DNA of 64,000 nt, from assembly GCF_900111945.1 (NCBI RefSeq), contig NZ_FOYO01000001.1:1681751-1745750 (forward strand), read 5' to 3'. The position numbers and the translations under genes are program-made. Position 1 is the stretch's first letter. Every line of letters starts with the position of its first letter. Source of the DNA: Litoreibacter janthinus. Its GTDB lineage: Bacteria; Pseudomonadota; Alphaproteobacteria; Rhodobacterales; Rhodobacteraceae. The notes below the pieces were generated by a model. The model made no database searches and was not told where the DNA came from. It was given only the letters and a program-made list of their open reading frames with translations. Of the stretch, positions 24,909 through 34,661 are shown in pieces.

Positions 24909-26689
24909 TCCGCACCCCGCTGCGCCCCTTGGCGCGAATTCTGCAAGCAAGACAGAAGGGCGAGAACCCAGACCGGATCGAGCGTGAGAACATCCGAGCC
25001 CGGCACGAGGAAATGCGTGATAAGATGCGCCAACGCGCCGAAAGCCGCCTGCTGTTTGTTGGCGTCTTCTTTGTCATCGCATTCTCGCTTGTTGGCGCAC
25101 GGATGACAGTTCTGGCCTCCTCCGAAGCGGTGGAGCCTCGTGCATCGACCTCAGGTGCAAAGATCGTTGCGCAACGCTCGGACATCGTGGACCGCAACGG
25201 TCGCATGTTGGCCACCAACCTGATCACCAACTCTCTTTATGCGCAGCCCCATTTGATGATCGAGCCGGAACGCGCGGCATCCGAGCTGGTGGCGATCTTC
25301 CCTGATCTTGATCTGGAGCGCCTCAAGAAAGACTTCACTGGAACCCGTAAGTTCCTATGGATAAAGAAAAAACTTAGCCCAGAGCAAATGCAGGCAGTCC
25401 ACGATATCGGCGACCCCGGCTTGTTGTTCGGCCCGCGTGAGATGCGCTTGTATCCAAACGGGCGACTTGCAGCGCACATTCTTGGCGGAGCTAGCTTTGG
25501 GCGCGAAGGCGTTCATTCCGCAGAAGTGATTGGCACTGCAGGCGTTGAAAAAGCGTTCGACGCTTACCTGCGTGATCCGGCGATGGATGGTGCACCACTG
25601 CGCCTGTCGTTGGACATGAGTATTCAAGCCGCAGCACGTCAGGTGCTTGAGGGCGGAATGAAGCTGATGAACGCCAAAGGCGCCACCAGTGTTTTGATGG
25701 ACGTGCAAACAGGGGAAATCATCTCGATGATCTCCCTGCCTGATTTCGATCCGAACACGCGGCCCAATGGTTTGATCAAGGGCGACCCATCCGACAGCCC
25801 ACTGTTCAACCGCGCGGTGCAAGGTGTGTATGAGCTTGGCTCGACCTTCAAAATCTTCGCGGCGGCACAAGCGCTTGAGCTTGGTCTGGTAAATCCCACC
25901 ACCATGATCAACACCAAAGGCCCGATGCAAAAGGGTCGCTTCAAGATTCGCGATTTCCACAATTACGGCGCGCAGCTGAGCGTGACGGATATCATCGTGA
26001 AGTCATCGAATATCGGCACCGCGCGCATGGCGCTGGATATCGGCGCGAAGCGGCAGAAAGAGTTCCTCAAATCTCTGGGTTTTTTCGAGGCCACTCCTGT
26101 CGAGTTGGTTGAAGCCCCCGGTGCGAAACCGCTCCTGCCCAGCAAATGGGCCGACATTCACACAATGACGGTGTCCTACGGTCACGGTATGGCGGCCAGC
26201 CCGCTTCACCTCGCTGCGGCGTATTCTTCGATCGTAAACGGTGGCACACTGGTCAAACCGACCTTGTTGAAGCAGCAAATCGTTGAAAAAGGCCCTCGCG
26301 TTATTTCCGAGCGGACTTCTGCACAGGCGCGTTCCATGCTGCGCGCGGTGGTCGAGCGCGGGACCGCATCGTTCGCGCGCGTCCCGGGCTATGAGGTCGG
26401 CGGTAAAACAGGCACCGCAGACAAACCCAAGCCAAAAGGCGGCTACTACAAAGACAAGGTCATCGCGACTTTCGCGTCCGCCTTCCCGATGAGCGATCCG
26501 AAATATGTGCTGATCGTTACCCTTGACGAGCCATCCGAAAATTCTGGCGATAAACCACGTCGCACCGCAGGGTGGACAGCTGTTCCGGTCGCCGCTGAAA
26601 TGATCCGTCGCACAGCACCCCTTTTGGGCTTGCGGCCAGAGCTTGATCGCGGTGAATTGAGCGAAGTCGTAAACACGGCGTCCCGATAG
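24905..26689 (+). CDS. ftsI: Septal peptidoglycan transpeptidase FtsI (PBP3)
   Basis: The 594-residue class B penicillin-binding protein has a basic cytosolic N-terminus, one membrane anchor at about residues 48-70, a pedestal domain and a transpeptidase domain. The active-site motifs are intact: STFK with Ser313, SSN at 367-369 and KTG at 501-503. It cross-links septal peptidoglycan together with FtsW. The start overlaps the ftsL stop by four bases, and murE follows 43 bases later. Confidence 0.97.
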   Translation: MIRTPLRPLARILQARQKGENPDRIERENIRARHEEMRDKMRQRAESRLLFVGVFFVIAFSLVGARMTVLASSEAVEPRASTSGAKIVAQRSDIVDRNGRMLATNLITNSLYAQPHLMIEPERAASELVAIFPDLDLERLKKDFTGTRKFLWIKKKLSPEQMQAVHDIGDPGLLFGPREMRLYPNGRLAAHILGGASFGREGVHSAEVIGTAGVEKAFDAYLRDPAMDGAPLRLSLDMSIQAAARQVLEGGMKLMNAKGATSVLMDVQTGEIISMISLPDFDPNTRPNGLIKGDPSDSPLFNRAVQGVYELGSTFKIFAAAQALELGLVNPTTMINTKGPMQKGRFKIRDFHNYGAQLSVTDIIVKSSNIGTARMALDIGAKRQKEFLKSLGFFEATPVELVEAPGAKPLLPSKWADIHTMTVSYGHGMAASPLHLAAAYSSIVNGGTLVKPTLLKQQIVEKGPRVISERTSAQARSMLRAVVERGTASFARVPGYEVGGKTGTADKPKPKGGYYKDKVIATFASAFPMSDPKYVLIVTLDEPSENSGDKPRRTAGWTAVPVAAEMIRRTAPLLGLRPELDRGELSEVVNTASR

Positions 26690-26732
26690 GCCCTGAAGGC
26701 TGGGTTTCGGGGCGATAATCCCGGGGGGCAGT

Positions 26733-28214
26733 ATGGCACGCACACGCGCAAGCCTGAATGAATTAGGGCTGACCGCCCAAGGTGGGGCGGAGGCCGAGGT
26801 AACAGGGCTGTCCGTGGACAGTCGTTTCGTTAAGCCTGGACACCTATTCGCCGCATTGCCGGGCACCAAATTCCACGGTGCGGAGTTCATCCAATACGCT
26901 CTGCGTATGGATGCAGGTGCGATCCTGACGGACCCTGTAGGCGCTGCAATTGCCGAGGACGAGCTTGCCGCCTCGAATGCGGCTTTGATCGTGACCGAAG
27001 ACCCCCGTCAGGCCTTGGCCTACGCTGCCGCGCTTTGGTATGGCGCGCAGCCAGGCACCATGGTCGCAGTGACAGGAACCAACGGGAAGACCTCTGTCGC
27101 CAGCTTTACCCGTCAAATCTGGCTGGAGCTTGGGTTGGAGGCCGTCAACTTCGGCACCGCAGGCGTCGAGGGGGTGTTTACCGCCCCCATGACCCATACC
27201 ACGCCGGAGCCGATCACTCTTCACAAGCTGTTGGCCGAGATGGCGGGCCACGGAGTAACCCATGCCGCGATGGAAGCGTCTTCTCACGGGTTGGAGCAAC
27301 GCCGCCTTGATGGTGTCCACCTGATCGCCGCCGCTTTCACAAACTTCACCCAAGATCACCTCGACTACCACGCCACCTTCCAAGACTATTTCAACGCCAA
27401 GGCGGGTCTGTTCCGCCGGGTGTTGGCGCAGGACGGGGTGGCGGTGATCAACATGGATGACCCGAAGGGTGCAGACATGGCGGCCATTGCCAACGAGCGT
27501 GGGCACCGCCTGCTGCGCGTGGGCACGACTGACAATTGCGATCTGCAACTGCTTGGTCAACGCTTCGATGCAACCGGTCAGGACCTGCGCTTTTCCTTCG
27601 GCGGCGAGGTCCATCAAGCCCGCCTTGACCTGATCGGCGGCTTCCAAGCCTCCAACGTGATGGTCGCGGCTGGCTTAGCCATCGGCGCAGGCGCGAAGCC
27701 TGCCGAGGTGTTCCAAACGCTGCCGATGCTGACCACAGTACGCGGCCGAATGCAGAAGGCTGCGACCCGCTCCAATGGCGCTGCGGTCTTCGTCGATTAT
27801 GCCCACACGCCTGACGCGCTGGCCACCGCTCTCAAGGCCATGCGACCGCACGTGATGGGCCGCCTTGTGGTGGTCTTCGGAGCAGGGGGCGACCGCGACA
27901 CTGGCAAACGCCCGTTGATGGGGGCCGCCGCGCGTGACAACGCCGATGTGGTTTTCGTGACCGACGACAACCCGCGCTCCGAAGATCCCGCCTCCATACG
28001 CGCCGCAATCATGGAGGCGGTCCCAAGTGCGACCGAAGTGGGCGACCGCGCAGAAGCCATCCTGCGCGGCGTGGACGCGCTTGGGCCAGGTGACACGCTT
28101 TTGATTGCGGGCAAAGGTCATGAGACAGGCCAGACGGTGGGCGACGATGTCTTGCCTTTTGACGATGTAGAACAAGCAAGCGTAGCAGTCGCCGCGCTGG
28201 AGGGGCGGTTATGA
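26733..28214 (+). CDS. murE: UDP-MurNAc-tripeptide synthetase MurE (meso-diaminopimelate adding)
   Basis: The 493-residue Mur ligase adds the third residue to the peptidoglycan stem. The ATP loop is GTNGKTS at 115-121, and the DNPR motif at 412-415, which selects meso-diaminopimelate, is present. The central block MEASSHGLEQRRLDGV and the carbamylated-lysine region match the family. GGGGGGCAGT before the ATG provides the ribosome site. The stop overlaps the murF ATG by four bases. Confidence 0.97.
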   Translation: MARTRASLNELGLTAQGGAEAEVTGLSVDSRFVKPGHLFAALPGTKFHGAEFIQYALRMDAGAILTDPVGAAIAEDELAASNAALIVTEDPRQALAYAAALWYGAQPGTMVAVTGTNGKTSVASFTRQIWLELGLEAVNFGTAGVEGVFTAPMTHTTPEPITLHKLLAEMAGHGVTHAAMEASSHGLEQRRLDGVHLIAAAFTNFTQDHLDYHATFQDYFNAKAGLFRRVLAQDGVAVINMDDPKGADMAAIANERGHRLLRVGTTDNCDLQLLGQRFDATGQDLRFSFGGEVHQARLDLIGGFQASNVMVAAGLAIGAGAKPAEVFQTLPMLTTVRGRMQKAATRSNGAAVFVDYAHTPDALATALKAMRPHVMGRLVVVFGAGGDRDTGKRPLMGAAARDNADVVFVTDDNPRSEDPASIRAAIMEAVPSATEVGDRAEAILRGVDALGPGDTLLIAGKGHETGQTVGDDVLPFDDVEQASVAVAALEGRL

Positions 28215-29617
28215 CACTCTGGACATCTGAAGACGCAGTTGACGCGACCGGAGGAACATCTGCCGTTGCATGGCAGGCCAACGGCGTCTCCATCGACACG
28301 CGGACATTGGAGGCGGGCGACATGTTCGTGGCCCTCAAAGACGTGCGCGACGGGCATGATTTCGTGGCACAGGCCCTTGCGAACGGTGCTGCCTGCGCGC
28401 TGGTGTCCCGCATCCCCGACGGCGTGCCTGCCGACGCACCTCTGCTTGTTGTCGACGATGTTTTGTCGGGTCTAGAGGCTCTGGGCCATGCGGCGCGCGC
28501 GCGGACCAAGGCGAAGGTGATCGGCGTCACGGGGTCCGTCGGAAAAACCTCGACCAAAGAGATGTTGCGCACCGCGCTGACCGGCCAAGGCGAAGTTCAT
28601 GCGGCAGAGAAAAGCTATAACAACCATTGGGGCGTGCCTCTGACGCTTGCGAGGATGCCCAAGAATAGCGACTTCGCGGTGATCGAAATCGGCATGAACC
28701 ATCCCGGCGAAATCTCTCCGCTGGCCAAAATGGCACGCCCGCATGTGGCGATGATCACGATCGTCGCCCCCGCGCATCTGGAAGCCTTCGCCTCGGTCGA
28801 AGATATCGCCCGCGAGAAGGCCGCCATATTCGACGGCCTAGAACGCGGCGGGGTTGCCATCATCAACGCAGACCTGCCCACCAGCGATCTTCTGCGCAGC
28901 TTGGCCCCGCATAATTGCCAAACCTTTGGCGAGACTGAAAGGGCGGACTGGCGACTACTCGAGGCGACGTCCGGCGATGCGTCGACCGTATGCCGCGCCA
29001 GCCACGCCGGTGATATATTGCTGTTCAAACTCGGCGCGCCGGGGCGGCATTTCGCAATGAACGGGCTGGCCTGTTTGGCTGCGGCGCATGCGGCGGGTGC
29101 TGATTTGGGCCGTGCTGCGGTCGCGCTTAGTGACTGGGCCCCGCCTTCAGGCCGCGGCCAGCGCCGGTTTATCCATCTCGACGCCGCGATGCCCGAACAA
29201 GGAATTGATTTGTTCGATGACGCATACAACGCCAATCCGGCTTCTGTCGGGGCAGCGCTTGATGTGCTCGCCTCAGCCACGCCACCCGCCGCTGCGGGCC
29301 GTCGTGTCGCGATTCTCGGTGACATGAAGGAGTTGGGCGAGACGCAAGACGCACTGCATGCGGGCTTTGCCACCCACCCTGCCATGGCAGAGATCCAGCA
29401 AGTTCATTGCGTCGGCCCCCTGATGCGCCACCTTTACGAGGCGTTGCCGGAAGCCAAACAGGGCCTTTGGGCCGCCACAAGTGCCGAGCTTGCAGGCAGC
29501 CCCTTGGCGCTGGTTCGGGCAGGGGATGTGGTCATGGCAAAGGGATCTTTGTCGATGAAAATGGCACTGATCGTTGACGCCATCACAAATTTGGGTCAAT
29601 CCGTAGCCGATAACTAA
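28211..29617 (+). CDS. murF: UDP-MurNAc-pentapeptide synthetase MurF
   Basis: The 468-residue Mur ligase adds D-Ala-D-Ala to UDP-MurNAc-tripeptide. It has the N-terminal MurF domain (GVSIDTRTLEAGDMFVAL), the ATP loop GSVGKTS at 108-114, EKSYNNHWGVPLTL and the DDAYNANPAS motif of the C-terminal domain. It overlaps murE by ATGA and is followed by mraY after 15 bases. Confidence 0.97.
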   Translation: MTLWTSEDAVDATGGTSAVAWQANGVSIDTRTLEAGDMFVALKDVRDGHDFVAQALANGAACALVSRIPDGVPADAPLLVVDDVLSGLEALGHAARARTKAKVIGVTGSVGKTSTKEMLRTALTGQGEVHAAEKSYNNHWGVPLTLARMPKNSDFAVIEIGMNHPGEISPLAKMARPHVAMITIVAPAHLEAFASVEDIAREKAAIFDGLERGGVAIINADLPTSDLLRSLAPHNCQTFGETERADWRLLEATSGDASTVCRASHAGDILLFKLGAPGRHFAMNGLACLAAAHAAGADLGRAAVALSDWAPPSGRGQRRFIHLDAAMPEQGIDLFDDAYNANPASVGAALDVLASATPPAAAGRRVAILGDMKELGETQDALHAGFATHPAMAEIQQVHCVGPLMRHLYEALPEAKQGLWAATSAELAGSPLALVRAGDVVMAKGSLSMKMALIVDAITNLGQSVADN

Positions 29618-29632
29618 GAGGGACACCGCTAG

Positions 29633-30718
29633 ATGTTGTATTGGCTCACCGCGTTCTCAGATGGCGGCGATTTCTTTAACCTGTTTCGCTACATCACTTT
29701 TCGGGCGGGGGGAGCATTCTTCACAGCGCTGATTTTCGGATTCCTTTTTGGCCGCCCGCTGATCAATTTGCTCAAACGCAAGCAGCGTAATGGCCAGCCA
29801 ATCCGTGATGACGGGCCCGAAAGCCACCTGATCACCAAGCAGGGCACGCCGACTATGGGCGGGGTCCTGATCCTCGGGGCTTTGATCTTGTCGACGCTGC
29901 TCTGGGCGCGGCTGGATAATGGCTTTGTCTGGATCGTTCTCGCTGTGACGATGGGCTTCGGCGCAATCGGCTTCGTCGATGACTACGCAAAGGTGACATC
30001 AAACTCTCACGCAGGTCTGTCTGCCCGCATCCGCCTGATTATAGGCTTCATTATTGCAGGCATCGCGGGCTATTTCGCGACGATCATGCACCCTGACGCG
30101 TTGGTAAACCAACTGGCGCTGCCCGTTTTCAAGGACACGCTGGTCAATCTTGGTTTCATGTTCATCCCCTTCGCGATGTTCGTGATCGTGGGGGCGGCCA
30201 ATTCCGTGAACCTGACCGACGGTCTGGATGGCCTCGCCATCATGCCTGTGATGATCGCCGCCGCAACGTTGGGCGTGATCGCCTACGCCGTGGGCCGCGT
30301 CGACTTTACCGAATATCTGGGCTTGCACTACGTCCCTGGCACCGGAGAGTTGTTGATCTTTATGGCAGGTCTCATCGGTGGCGGGCTTGGTTTCCTTTGG
30401 TACAACGCGCCCCCGGCGGCGGTCTTCATGGGCGACACTGGCTCTCTTGCCTTGGGCGGCGCGCTTGGCACCATCGCAGTTTTGACCAAGCACGAGCTGG
30501 TCATGGGCATCGTCGGCGGTCTGTTCGTGGTCGAAACCCTCTCGGTCATCATCCAAGTTCTCTACTTCAAAAAGACCGGCAAGCGGGTCTTCCTGATGGC
30601 CCCGATCCACCACCACTTTGAGAAAAAGGGCTGGGCAGAGCCGCAGATCGTGATCCGCTTCTGGATCATCTCGCTGATCCTCGCGATGATCGGCTTGGCG
30701 ACCCTGAAAGTTCGCTAA
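29633..30718 (+). CDS. mraY: Phospho-MurNAc-pentapeptide transferase MraY
   Basis: The 361-residue enzyme has about ten membrane helices and transfers phospho-MurNAc-pentapeptide to undecaprenyl phosphate, making lipid I. Catalytic and metal residues are visible: Asp116-Asp117 in [18 protein letters not shown] near residue 193, and [12 protein letters not shown] near the C-terminus. The family start MLYWLT is at 29633 with AGAGGGACACC upstream. It lies in standard position after murF; the next gene is an unusual insert before murD. Confidence 0.97.
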   Translation: MLYWLTAFSDGGDFFNLFRYITFRAGGAFFTALIFGFLFGRPLINLLKRKQRNGQPIRDDGPESHLITKQGTPTMGGVLILGALILSTLLWARLDNGFVWIVLAVTMGFGAIGFVDDYAKVTSNSHAGLSARIRLIIGFIIAGIAGYFATIMHPDALVNQLALPVFKDTLVNLGFMFIPFAMFVIVGAANSVNLTDGLDGLAIMPVMIAAATLGVIAYAVGRVDFTEYLGLHYVPGTGELLIFMAGLIGGGLGFLWYNAPPAAVFMGDTGSLALGGALGTIAVLTKHELVMGIVGGLFVVETLSVIIQVLYFKKTGKRVFLMAPIHHHFEKKGWAEPQIVIRFWIISLILAMIGLATLKVR

Positions 30719-30735
30719 CCTAGGACAGACATAAA

Positions 30736-31071
30736 ATGCCCCATGCCGAGATCAAATACAGCTCCGACATGACGCTTGATACCCAAGCCATGATGGGGCT
30801 GATCGAAAGCACGATTGCCAACCACGATAGTGGGGCAGGCGCGGTGAAAGCCCGCGCCTTCAAGGTCGACGATTTCCAACACACCCATGTCATCATCAAC
30901 ATCACTTTGCTGCCCAAGGCACATCGTGATGCGGATTTCATGACCGCGCTGCTGTCGGATTTGTCGGCAGGGTTGAAAGGCATCGTGGACCAGCCTTGCG
31001 CCTTCTCGCTAGAGTTGGACTTCAACGGTCCGTATTACGACACGGCCAATCTTCAGGGGACAGCTCAATGA
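30736..31071 (+). CDS. 5-carboxymethyl-2-hydroxymuconate isomerase (CHMI/HpcD) family protein
   Basis: The 111-residue protein begins MPHAEIKYS, with the Pro2 that becomes the catalytic N-terminal proline in the tautomerase superfamily, and continues like CHMI (length about 110-125, [26 protein letters not shown]). CHMI acts in homoprotocatechuate breakdown, but no other gene of that pathway is present. It lies inside the cell wall cluster, 17 bases after mraY, and its stop overlaps the murD ATG, so it is certainly cotranscribed. Its role there is unknown. Confidence 0.78.
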   Translation: MPHAEIKYSSDMTLDTQAMMGLIESTIANHDSGAGAVKARAFKVDDFQHTHVIINITLLPKAHRDADFMTALLSDLSAGLKGIVDQPCAFSLELDFNGPYYDTANLQGTAQ

Positions 31072-32462
31072 TACCGGTTCAAGGCTATTCCGGTGCAACA
31101 GTCGCCGTTCTGGGGCTTGGTCGCTCCGGCCTGTCCGCTGCCCGTGCGCTGCGCGAAGGCGGGGCCGATGTGGTTGTTTGGGATGACAACGAAAAGGCCC
31201 GTGACGCGGCAACAGCCGAAGGATTTACCACCCGCGAGCTTGCCAAAGGCGGCGCATTTGATGGGGTAGCAACACTCATCGTTTCGCCCGGTATTCCGCA
31301 TCTTTATCCCGAACCCAACAAGGTGGTCCGCGCCGCATGGGACGCGGGCGTCGCGGTGGACAACGACATCTCATTGTTTTTCCGCTCCTTCGCCACGTCT
31401 GAATGGGACAACTTCGAGCGTATCCCGAAGATCATTGCCGTAACCGGATCGAACGGCAAATCCACGACCTCCGCTCTGATCCACCACATTTTGACGCACG
31501 CCCAACGCCCCACCCAGCTTGCGGGCAATATCGGTCGCGGTGTGCTGGACATGGATCCGGCAATCGACGGTGAAGTTGTCGTGCTGGAGCTGTCCAGCTA
31601 CCAAACCGATCTTGCGCGGGCGCTTACGCCTGATGTGGCTGTATTTACCAACCTGTCACCCGACCATCTGGATCGCCACCATGGCATGGGCGGGTATTTC
31701 GCAGCCAAACGCCGGCTGTTCTCCGAGGGCGGTCCCGACCGCTGCGTCATCGGCGTGGACGAGGATGAAGGGCAGTATTTGGCCAACCAGATGGCTGGCA
31801 GCGCCATCGATGATCGCGTGATCCGTATTTCAAGCGGGCGTAAGCTTGCGGGTGACGGCTGGAATGTGTTTGCCAAGAAGGGATTTCTTGCGGAATGGCG
31901 CAAAGGCAAGCAAATGGCGTCGATTGATCTGCGCGGAGTTGCAGGGCTTCCGGGGGCACATAACCACCAGAACGCCTGTGCTGCCTATGCCGCTTGCCGC
32001 ACTGTAGGCCTTGCCCCACGGGTGATCGAGGCCGCGTTCCATAGCTTCGGCGGCTTGCCACATCGCTCCCAGCTGGTGGGCGAGAAGGACGGGGTGAAAT
32101 TCGTCAACGACAGCAAGGCCACCAATGTCGACAGCGCCGCCAAGGCGTTGCAGGCGTTCAGCAACATCCGCTGGATCTGCGGCGGCCTTGAAAAAGAAGG
32201 CGGCTTGGGCGGCCTGCTGCCCCACTTGGGCGGCGTAACCAAAGCCTATGTCATCGGCCGCGAGGCTGCGAGTTTCGCCATGCAATTGGGCGATCTGCCC
32301 CATGAGGTATGTACCGACATGGCCACTGCCGTTGCCCGCGCCGCCGCTGATGCCCAGAAAGGCGATACAGTCCTGCTGGCTCCCGCCGCGGCGAGTTTCG
32401 ACCAGTATGACAGCTTCGAAAAACGCGGCGATGACTTTATCGCTCAGGTTAAGTCGCTGTAA
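31068..32462 (+). CDS. murD: UDP-MurNAc-L-Ala:D-Glu ligase MurD
   Basis: The 464-residue Mur ligase adds D-glutamate to UDP-MurNAc-L-alanine. It has the N-terminal Rossmann [14 protein letters not shown], the ATP loop GSNGKST at 127-133, ELSSYQTD and [10 protein letters not shown], and the C-terminal [11 protein letters not shown] and GG.EK motifs. I start it at 31068, where ATG overlaps the stop of the CHMI-like gene; the longer open frame runs back into that gene. After murD the cluster is interrupted, and ftsW follows only 6.5 kb later. Confidence 0.97.
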   Translation: MIPVQGYSGATVAVLGLGRSGLSAARALREGGADVVVWDDNEKARDAATAEGFTTRELAKGGAFDGVATLIVSPGIPHLYPEPNKVVRAAWDAGVAVDNDISLFFRSFATSEWDNFERIPKIIAVTGSNGKSTTSALIHHILTHAQRPTQLAGNIGRGVLDMDPAIDGEVVVLELSSYQTDLARALTPDVAVFTNLSPDHLDRHHGMGGYFAAKRRLFSEGGPDRCVIGVDEDEGQYLANQMAGSAIDDRVIRISSGRKLAGDGWNVFAKKGFLAEWRKGKQMASIDLRGVAGLPGAHNHQNACAAYAACRTVGLAPRVIEAAFHSFGGLPHRSQLVGEKDGVKFVNDSKATNVDSAAKALQAFSNIRWICGGLEKEGGLGGLLPHLGGVTKAYVIGREAASFAMQLGDLPHEVCTDMATAVARAAADAQKGDTVLLAPAAASFDQYDSFEKRGDDFIAQVKSL

Positions 32463-32482
32463 CCTGATTGAGCGCTAGGCGT

Positions 32483-32797
32483 TCAATATCCCATGTCGCG
32501 TTCGGCGCGTTGCTTTTTCTTCGCTCTAACCAAAGTAAACTCGCAGCCGGCTTGCGTGGCTGTTGTACAGGAATAGGTCTCGCCGGTGACGACGATGGCC
32601 CAAACCTCTTCTCCCTTTTTGCGGCCATTCAAAGCAATGGCGCGTTTAAGCCGGTATTCGGTACCTTCGATTGTAATCTTGCCGTCCGGTAATTTTTTCG
32701 TGCTGACTTTCGCAATCGTCGGAATTCCCGGCTCGGAGCAGGCACTCAAAACCAAGAGTCCGATGCTGACAAGGCAGGTTCTAAAATGACATCTCAT
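32483..32797 (-). CDS. Small putative lipoprotein, function unknown
   Basis: The 104-residue product has a signal region ending in the lipobox LSAC (Cys20), then a short mature part with three further cysteines (CTTATQAGC and others) and a basic C-terminus (RAKKKQRAERD). It is probably anchored in the envelope. It is convergent to murD, 20 bases away, and AT content is a little higher than in neighbours. I do not recognise a family. Confidence 0.65.
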   Translation of the reverse strand: MRCHFRTCLVSIGLLVLSACSEPGIPTIAKVSTKKLPDGKITIEGTEYRLKRAIALNGRKKGEEVWAIVVTGETYSCTTATQAGCEFTLVRAKKKQRAERDMGY

Positions 32798-32961
32798 CGC
32801 AATCCCCCTTTAGTAGAGGAATCGTAGCACAGCCTGGGCCATTCTCAAAACTTGGGCGGCACGAGCTTACTGGCCCCAATAGCGACGAGCGTCGATCACT
32901 GCGTCGCTTCCGAAGAACGCAGGTTCAATTTCGTCGGGCAGATTGCGGTTTAATTCGTGGA

Positions 32962-33318
32962 CTAGCTCTTCGTGTCCAGTATCGGCGCGAACCCGGCCCA
33001 CATCATGCGTTTCCCATCAAACGGCATGTCAGGCATTTCTGCCCAACGCGGGTCAGTTTCCATCTTTTTCGCGGCGGTTTCGTAGGTTTGCTTGTCCGGC
33101 CACTCAATCCAGGAGAACACGACCGTTTCATCGGCCTCTGCCTTAACCGCCCGTTTGAAGTCGGTCACTTTGCCGTCCGGAACATCGTCTCCCCACGCTT
33201 CGACGATCCTGATCGCGCCGTAGTCTTTGAATATCGGCGCGGCGAGCTCTGCCATTGTGCAATAGGCGTCCTTGTTCTTCAGCGGAACAGGAATGAGAAG
33301 TCCTTGAATATAGCTCAT
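32962..33318 (-). CDS. DUF1428 family protein
   Basis: The 118-residue protein matches the DUF1428 group: opening MSYIQGLLIPVPLKNKDAY, then VEAWGDDVPDGKVTDFKRAVKAEADETVVFSWIEWPDK, and the C-terminal FDGKRMMWAGF. The family has a ferredoxin-like (dimeric alpha-beta barrel) fold and no known function. GGAGATTACG precedes the ATG at 33318. It is divergent from the sugar-acid operon, with a 167-base gap holding that operon's promoter. Confidence 0.88.
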   Translation of the reverse strand: MSYIQGLLIPVPLKNKDAYCTMAELAAPIFKDYGAIRIVEAWGDDVPDGKVTDFKRAVKAEADETVVFSWIEWPDKQTYETAAKKMETDPRWAEMPDMPFDGKRMMWAGFAPILDTKS

Positions 33319-33428
33319 CGTAATCTCCAAAAATATGCGACCGTCGCATCATAATCCTGACATTCTGCGTCGTGTGAGTCCATTTCTAACCCTCACGGGA
33401 GTATCGAAACTGACCCGTATCATCTCTA

Positions 33429-33460
33429 TTGACTAGCATGATTGCTAAATTAGTATACTA
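33429..33460 (+). promoter_or_regulatory. Promoter overlapped by a GntR-type palindrome
   Basis: TTGACT (33429-33434) and TAGTAT (33451-33456), 16 bases apart, form a good promoter. The palindrome TAGTATACTA (33451-33460) covers the -10 and fits the TNGTATACNA operator pattern of FCD-type GntR regulators such as UxuR, many of which respond to sugar acids. No GntR gene lies in the window. Confidence 0.6.
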
Positions 33461-33485
33461 GTAGTCCAAGGCCTTGGAGGAGCGG

Positions 33486-34616
33486 ATGAGTCCCAAGTTG
33501 AACGTCTTGATTGCAGGGACTGGTTTTGCAGGGCAGGGTCATGCCGAAGCGTTTCGCGGTGCAGGCGCCAATGTTGTCGGAATTGTCGGTCGCACTCAAA
33601 GCGTTGTCAGCGAAGTGGCCACCAAAATGGCGATCCCCGACGCGGGCACCAACTGGCAAGACGCACTGACAAGCTGCCAGCCCGACATCGTCTCGATTGC
33701 TACGCCGGGCGGCGCGCATTACGAGCCCATCAAACAAGCCATTGAATACGGCTGCCATGTGTTCTGCGACAAGCCAATGACCGATAGCGGTGACACGGCG
33801 GCAGAACTCTATCAGCTTGCGCAGCGCAACGGCGTCAAGACGGCCTATGCCGCAAGCTTCCGTTATGCGCCCAGCGTGTTGCATGCCAAACAATTGGTGG
33901 CCGAAGGCGCTATCGGAGAACCTGTCGAGGTCGAGTGCATTTCGCATTTCAACCTAGAGCGGGAGATCCCGTTCGGCTGGTCTCACCGCAAAGAAGACGG
34001 CGGCGGCCGTCTTAATAACAACTTCACCCATACGCTCTCGATCGTGGCCTCCGTGGTCGGAGACAAGATCCTCAGGGTCATTGGAGAGGTGCGCGATGAC
34101 CTCGGCCGCGCCCCTATCGTTGAAGGCGTGCACAACTTCACCACGCGGCGTGATTTCATTCCCAAAGATCTCAGTGATCCGGCCCTGAAATGGGGGCAGA
34201 GCAATGTTGAGTGGTCTTACACGGTGCTCACACAGATGCAGAGCCCATTCGCCGAAAAGCCGGTGTCTGTGCTGTTCAAGCATGGCGGGCTGGTGCCGCG
34301 CTTTCACGAGGATCACATCGTCTTTTACGGCACGAAGGGCGCGATCTACATCAAAGGTCACTATGGCAGCGGGCAGCTGTATCTTTGGAGCGCGAGCAAG
34401 GCGTGGGAAGAGCAACCTCTACCGCACAACATCGCCGCAGCGGTTCCGAAGATTGCTGGCGAGACACAGCAATGCTGGCACTATCTCGCACGCGAATTCG
34501 TAAAGGACATCCAAGGCGAAGAGGTGGACCCTTACCCGACTTTCAAGGAAGGGAGCGAGTACCAGCAGCTCATCGACGTAATCCGAAAGAACGACAACTG
34601 GACCGAGCTGCCTTAG
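33486..34616 (+). CDS. Gfo/Idh/MocA family NAD(P)-dependent oxidoreductase
   Basis: The 376-residue protein has an N-terminal Rossmann domain (VLIAGTGFAGQGHAEAF), the VSIATPGGAHYEPIKQAIEYG block and the CDKPM motif carrying the catalytic-region lysine, followed by the Gfo/Idh C-terminal barrel. Members oxidise or reduce sugars, inositols and their derivatives. GGAGGAGCGG ahead of the ATG at 33486 fixes the start. It is the first gene of a three-gene set with a ManD-type dehydratase and a D-2-hydroxyacid dehydrogenase, so a sugar or sugar-acid substrate is likely. Confidence 0.88.
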   Translation: MSPKLNVLIAGTGFAGQGHAEAFRGAGANVVGIVGRTQSVVSEVATKMAIPDAGTNWQDALTSCQPDIVSIATPGGAHYEPIKQAIEYGCHVFCDKPMTDSGDTAAELYQLAQRNGVKTAYAASFRYAPSVLHAKQLVAEGAIGEPVEVECISHFNLEREIPFGWSHRKEDGGGRLNNNFTHTLSIVASVVGDKILRVIGEVRDDLGRAPIVEGVHNFTTRRDFIPKDLSDPALKWGQSNVEWSYTVLTQMQSPFAEKPVSVLFKHGGLVPRFHEDHIVFYGTKGAIYIKGHYGSGQLYLWSASKAWEEQPLPHNIAAAVPKIAGETQQCWHYLAREFVKDIQGEEVDPYPTFKEGSEYQQLIDVIRKNDNWTELP

Positions 34617-34661
34617 AGAGACTGAGACCAGACGCCCGCCACCAAATCGGAGAACTCACCC

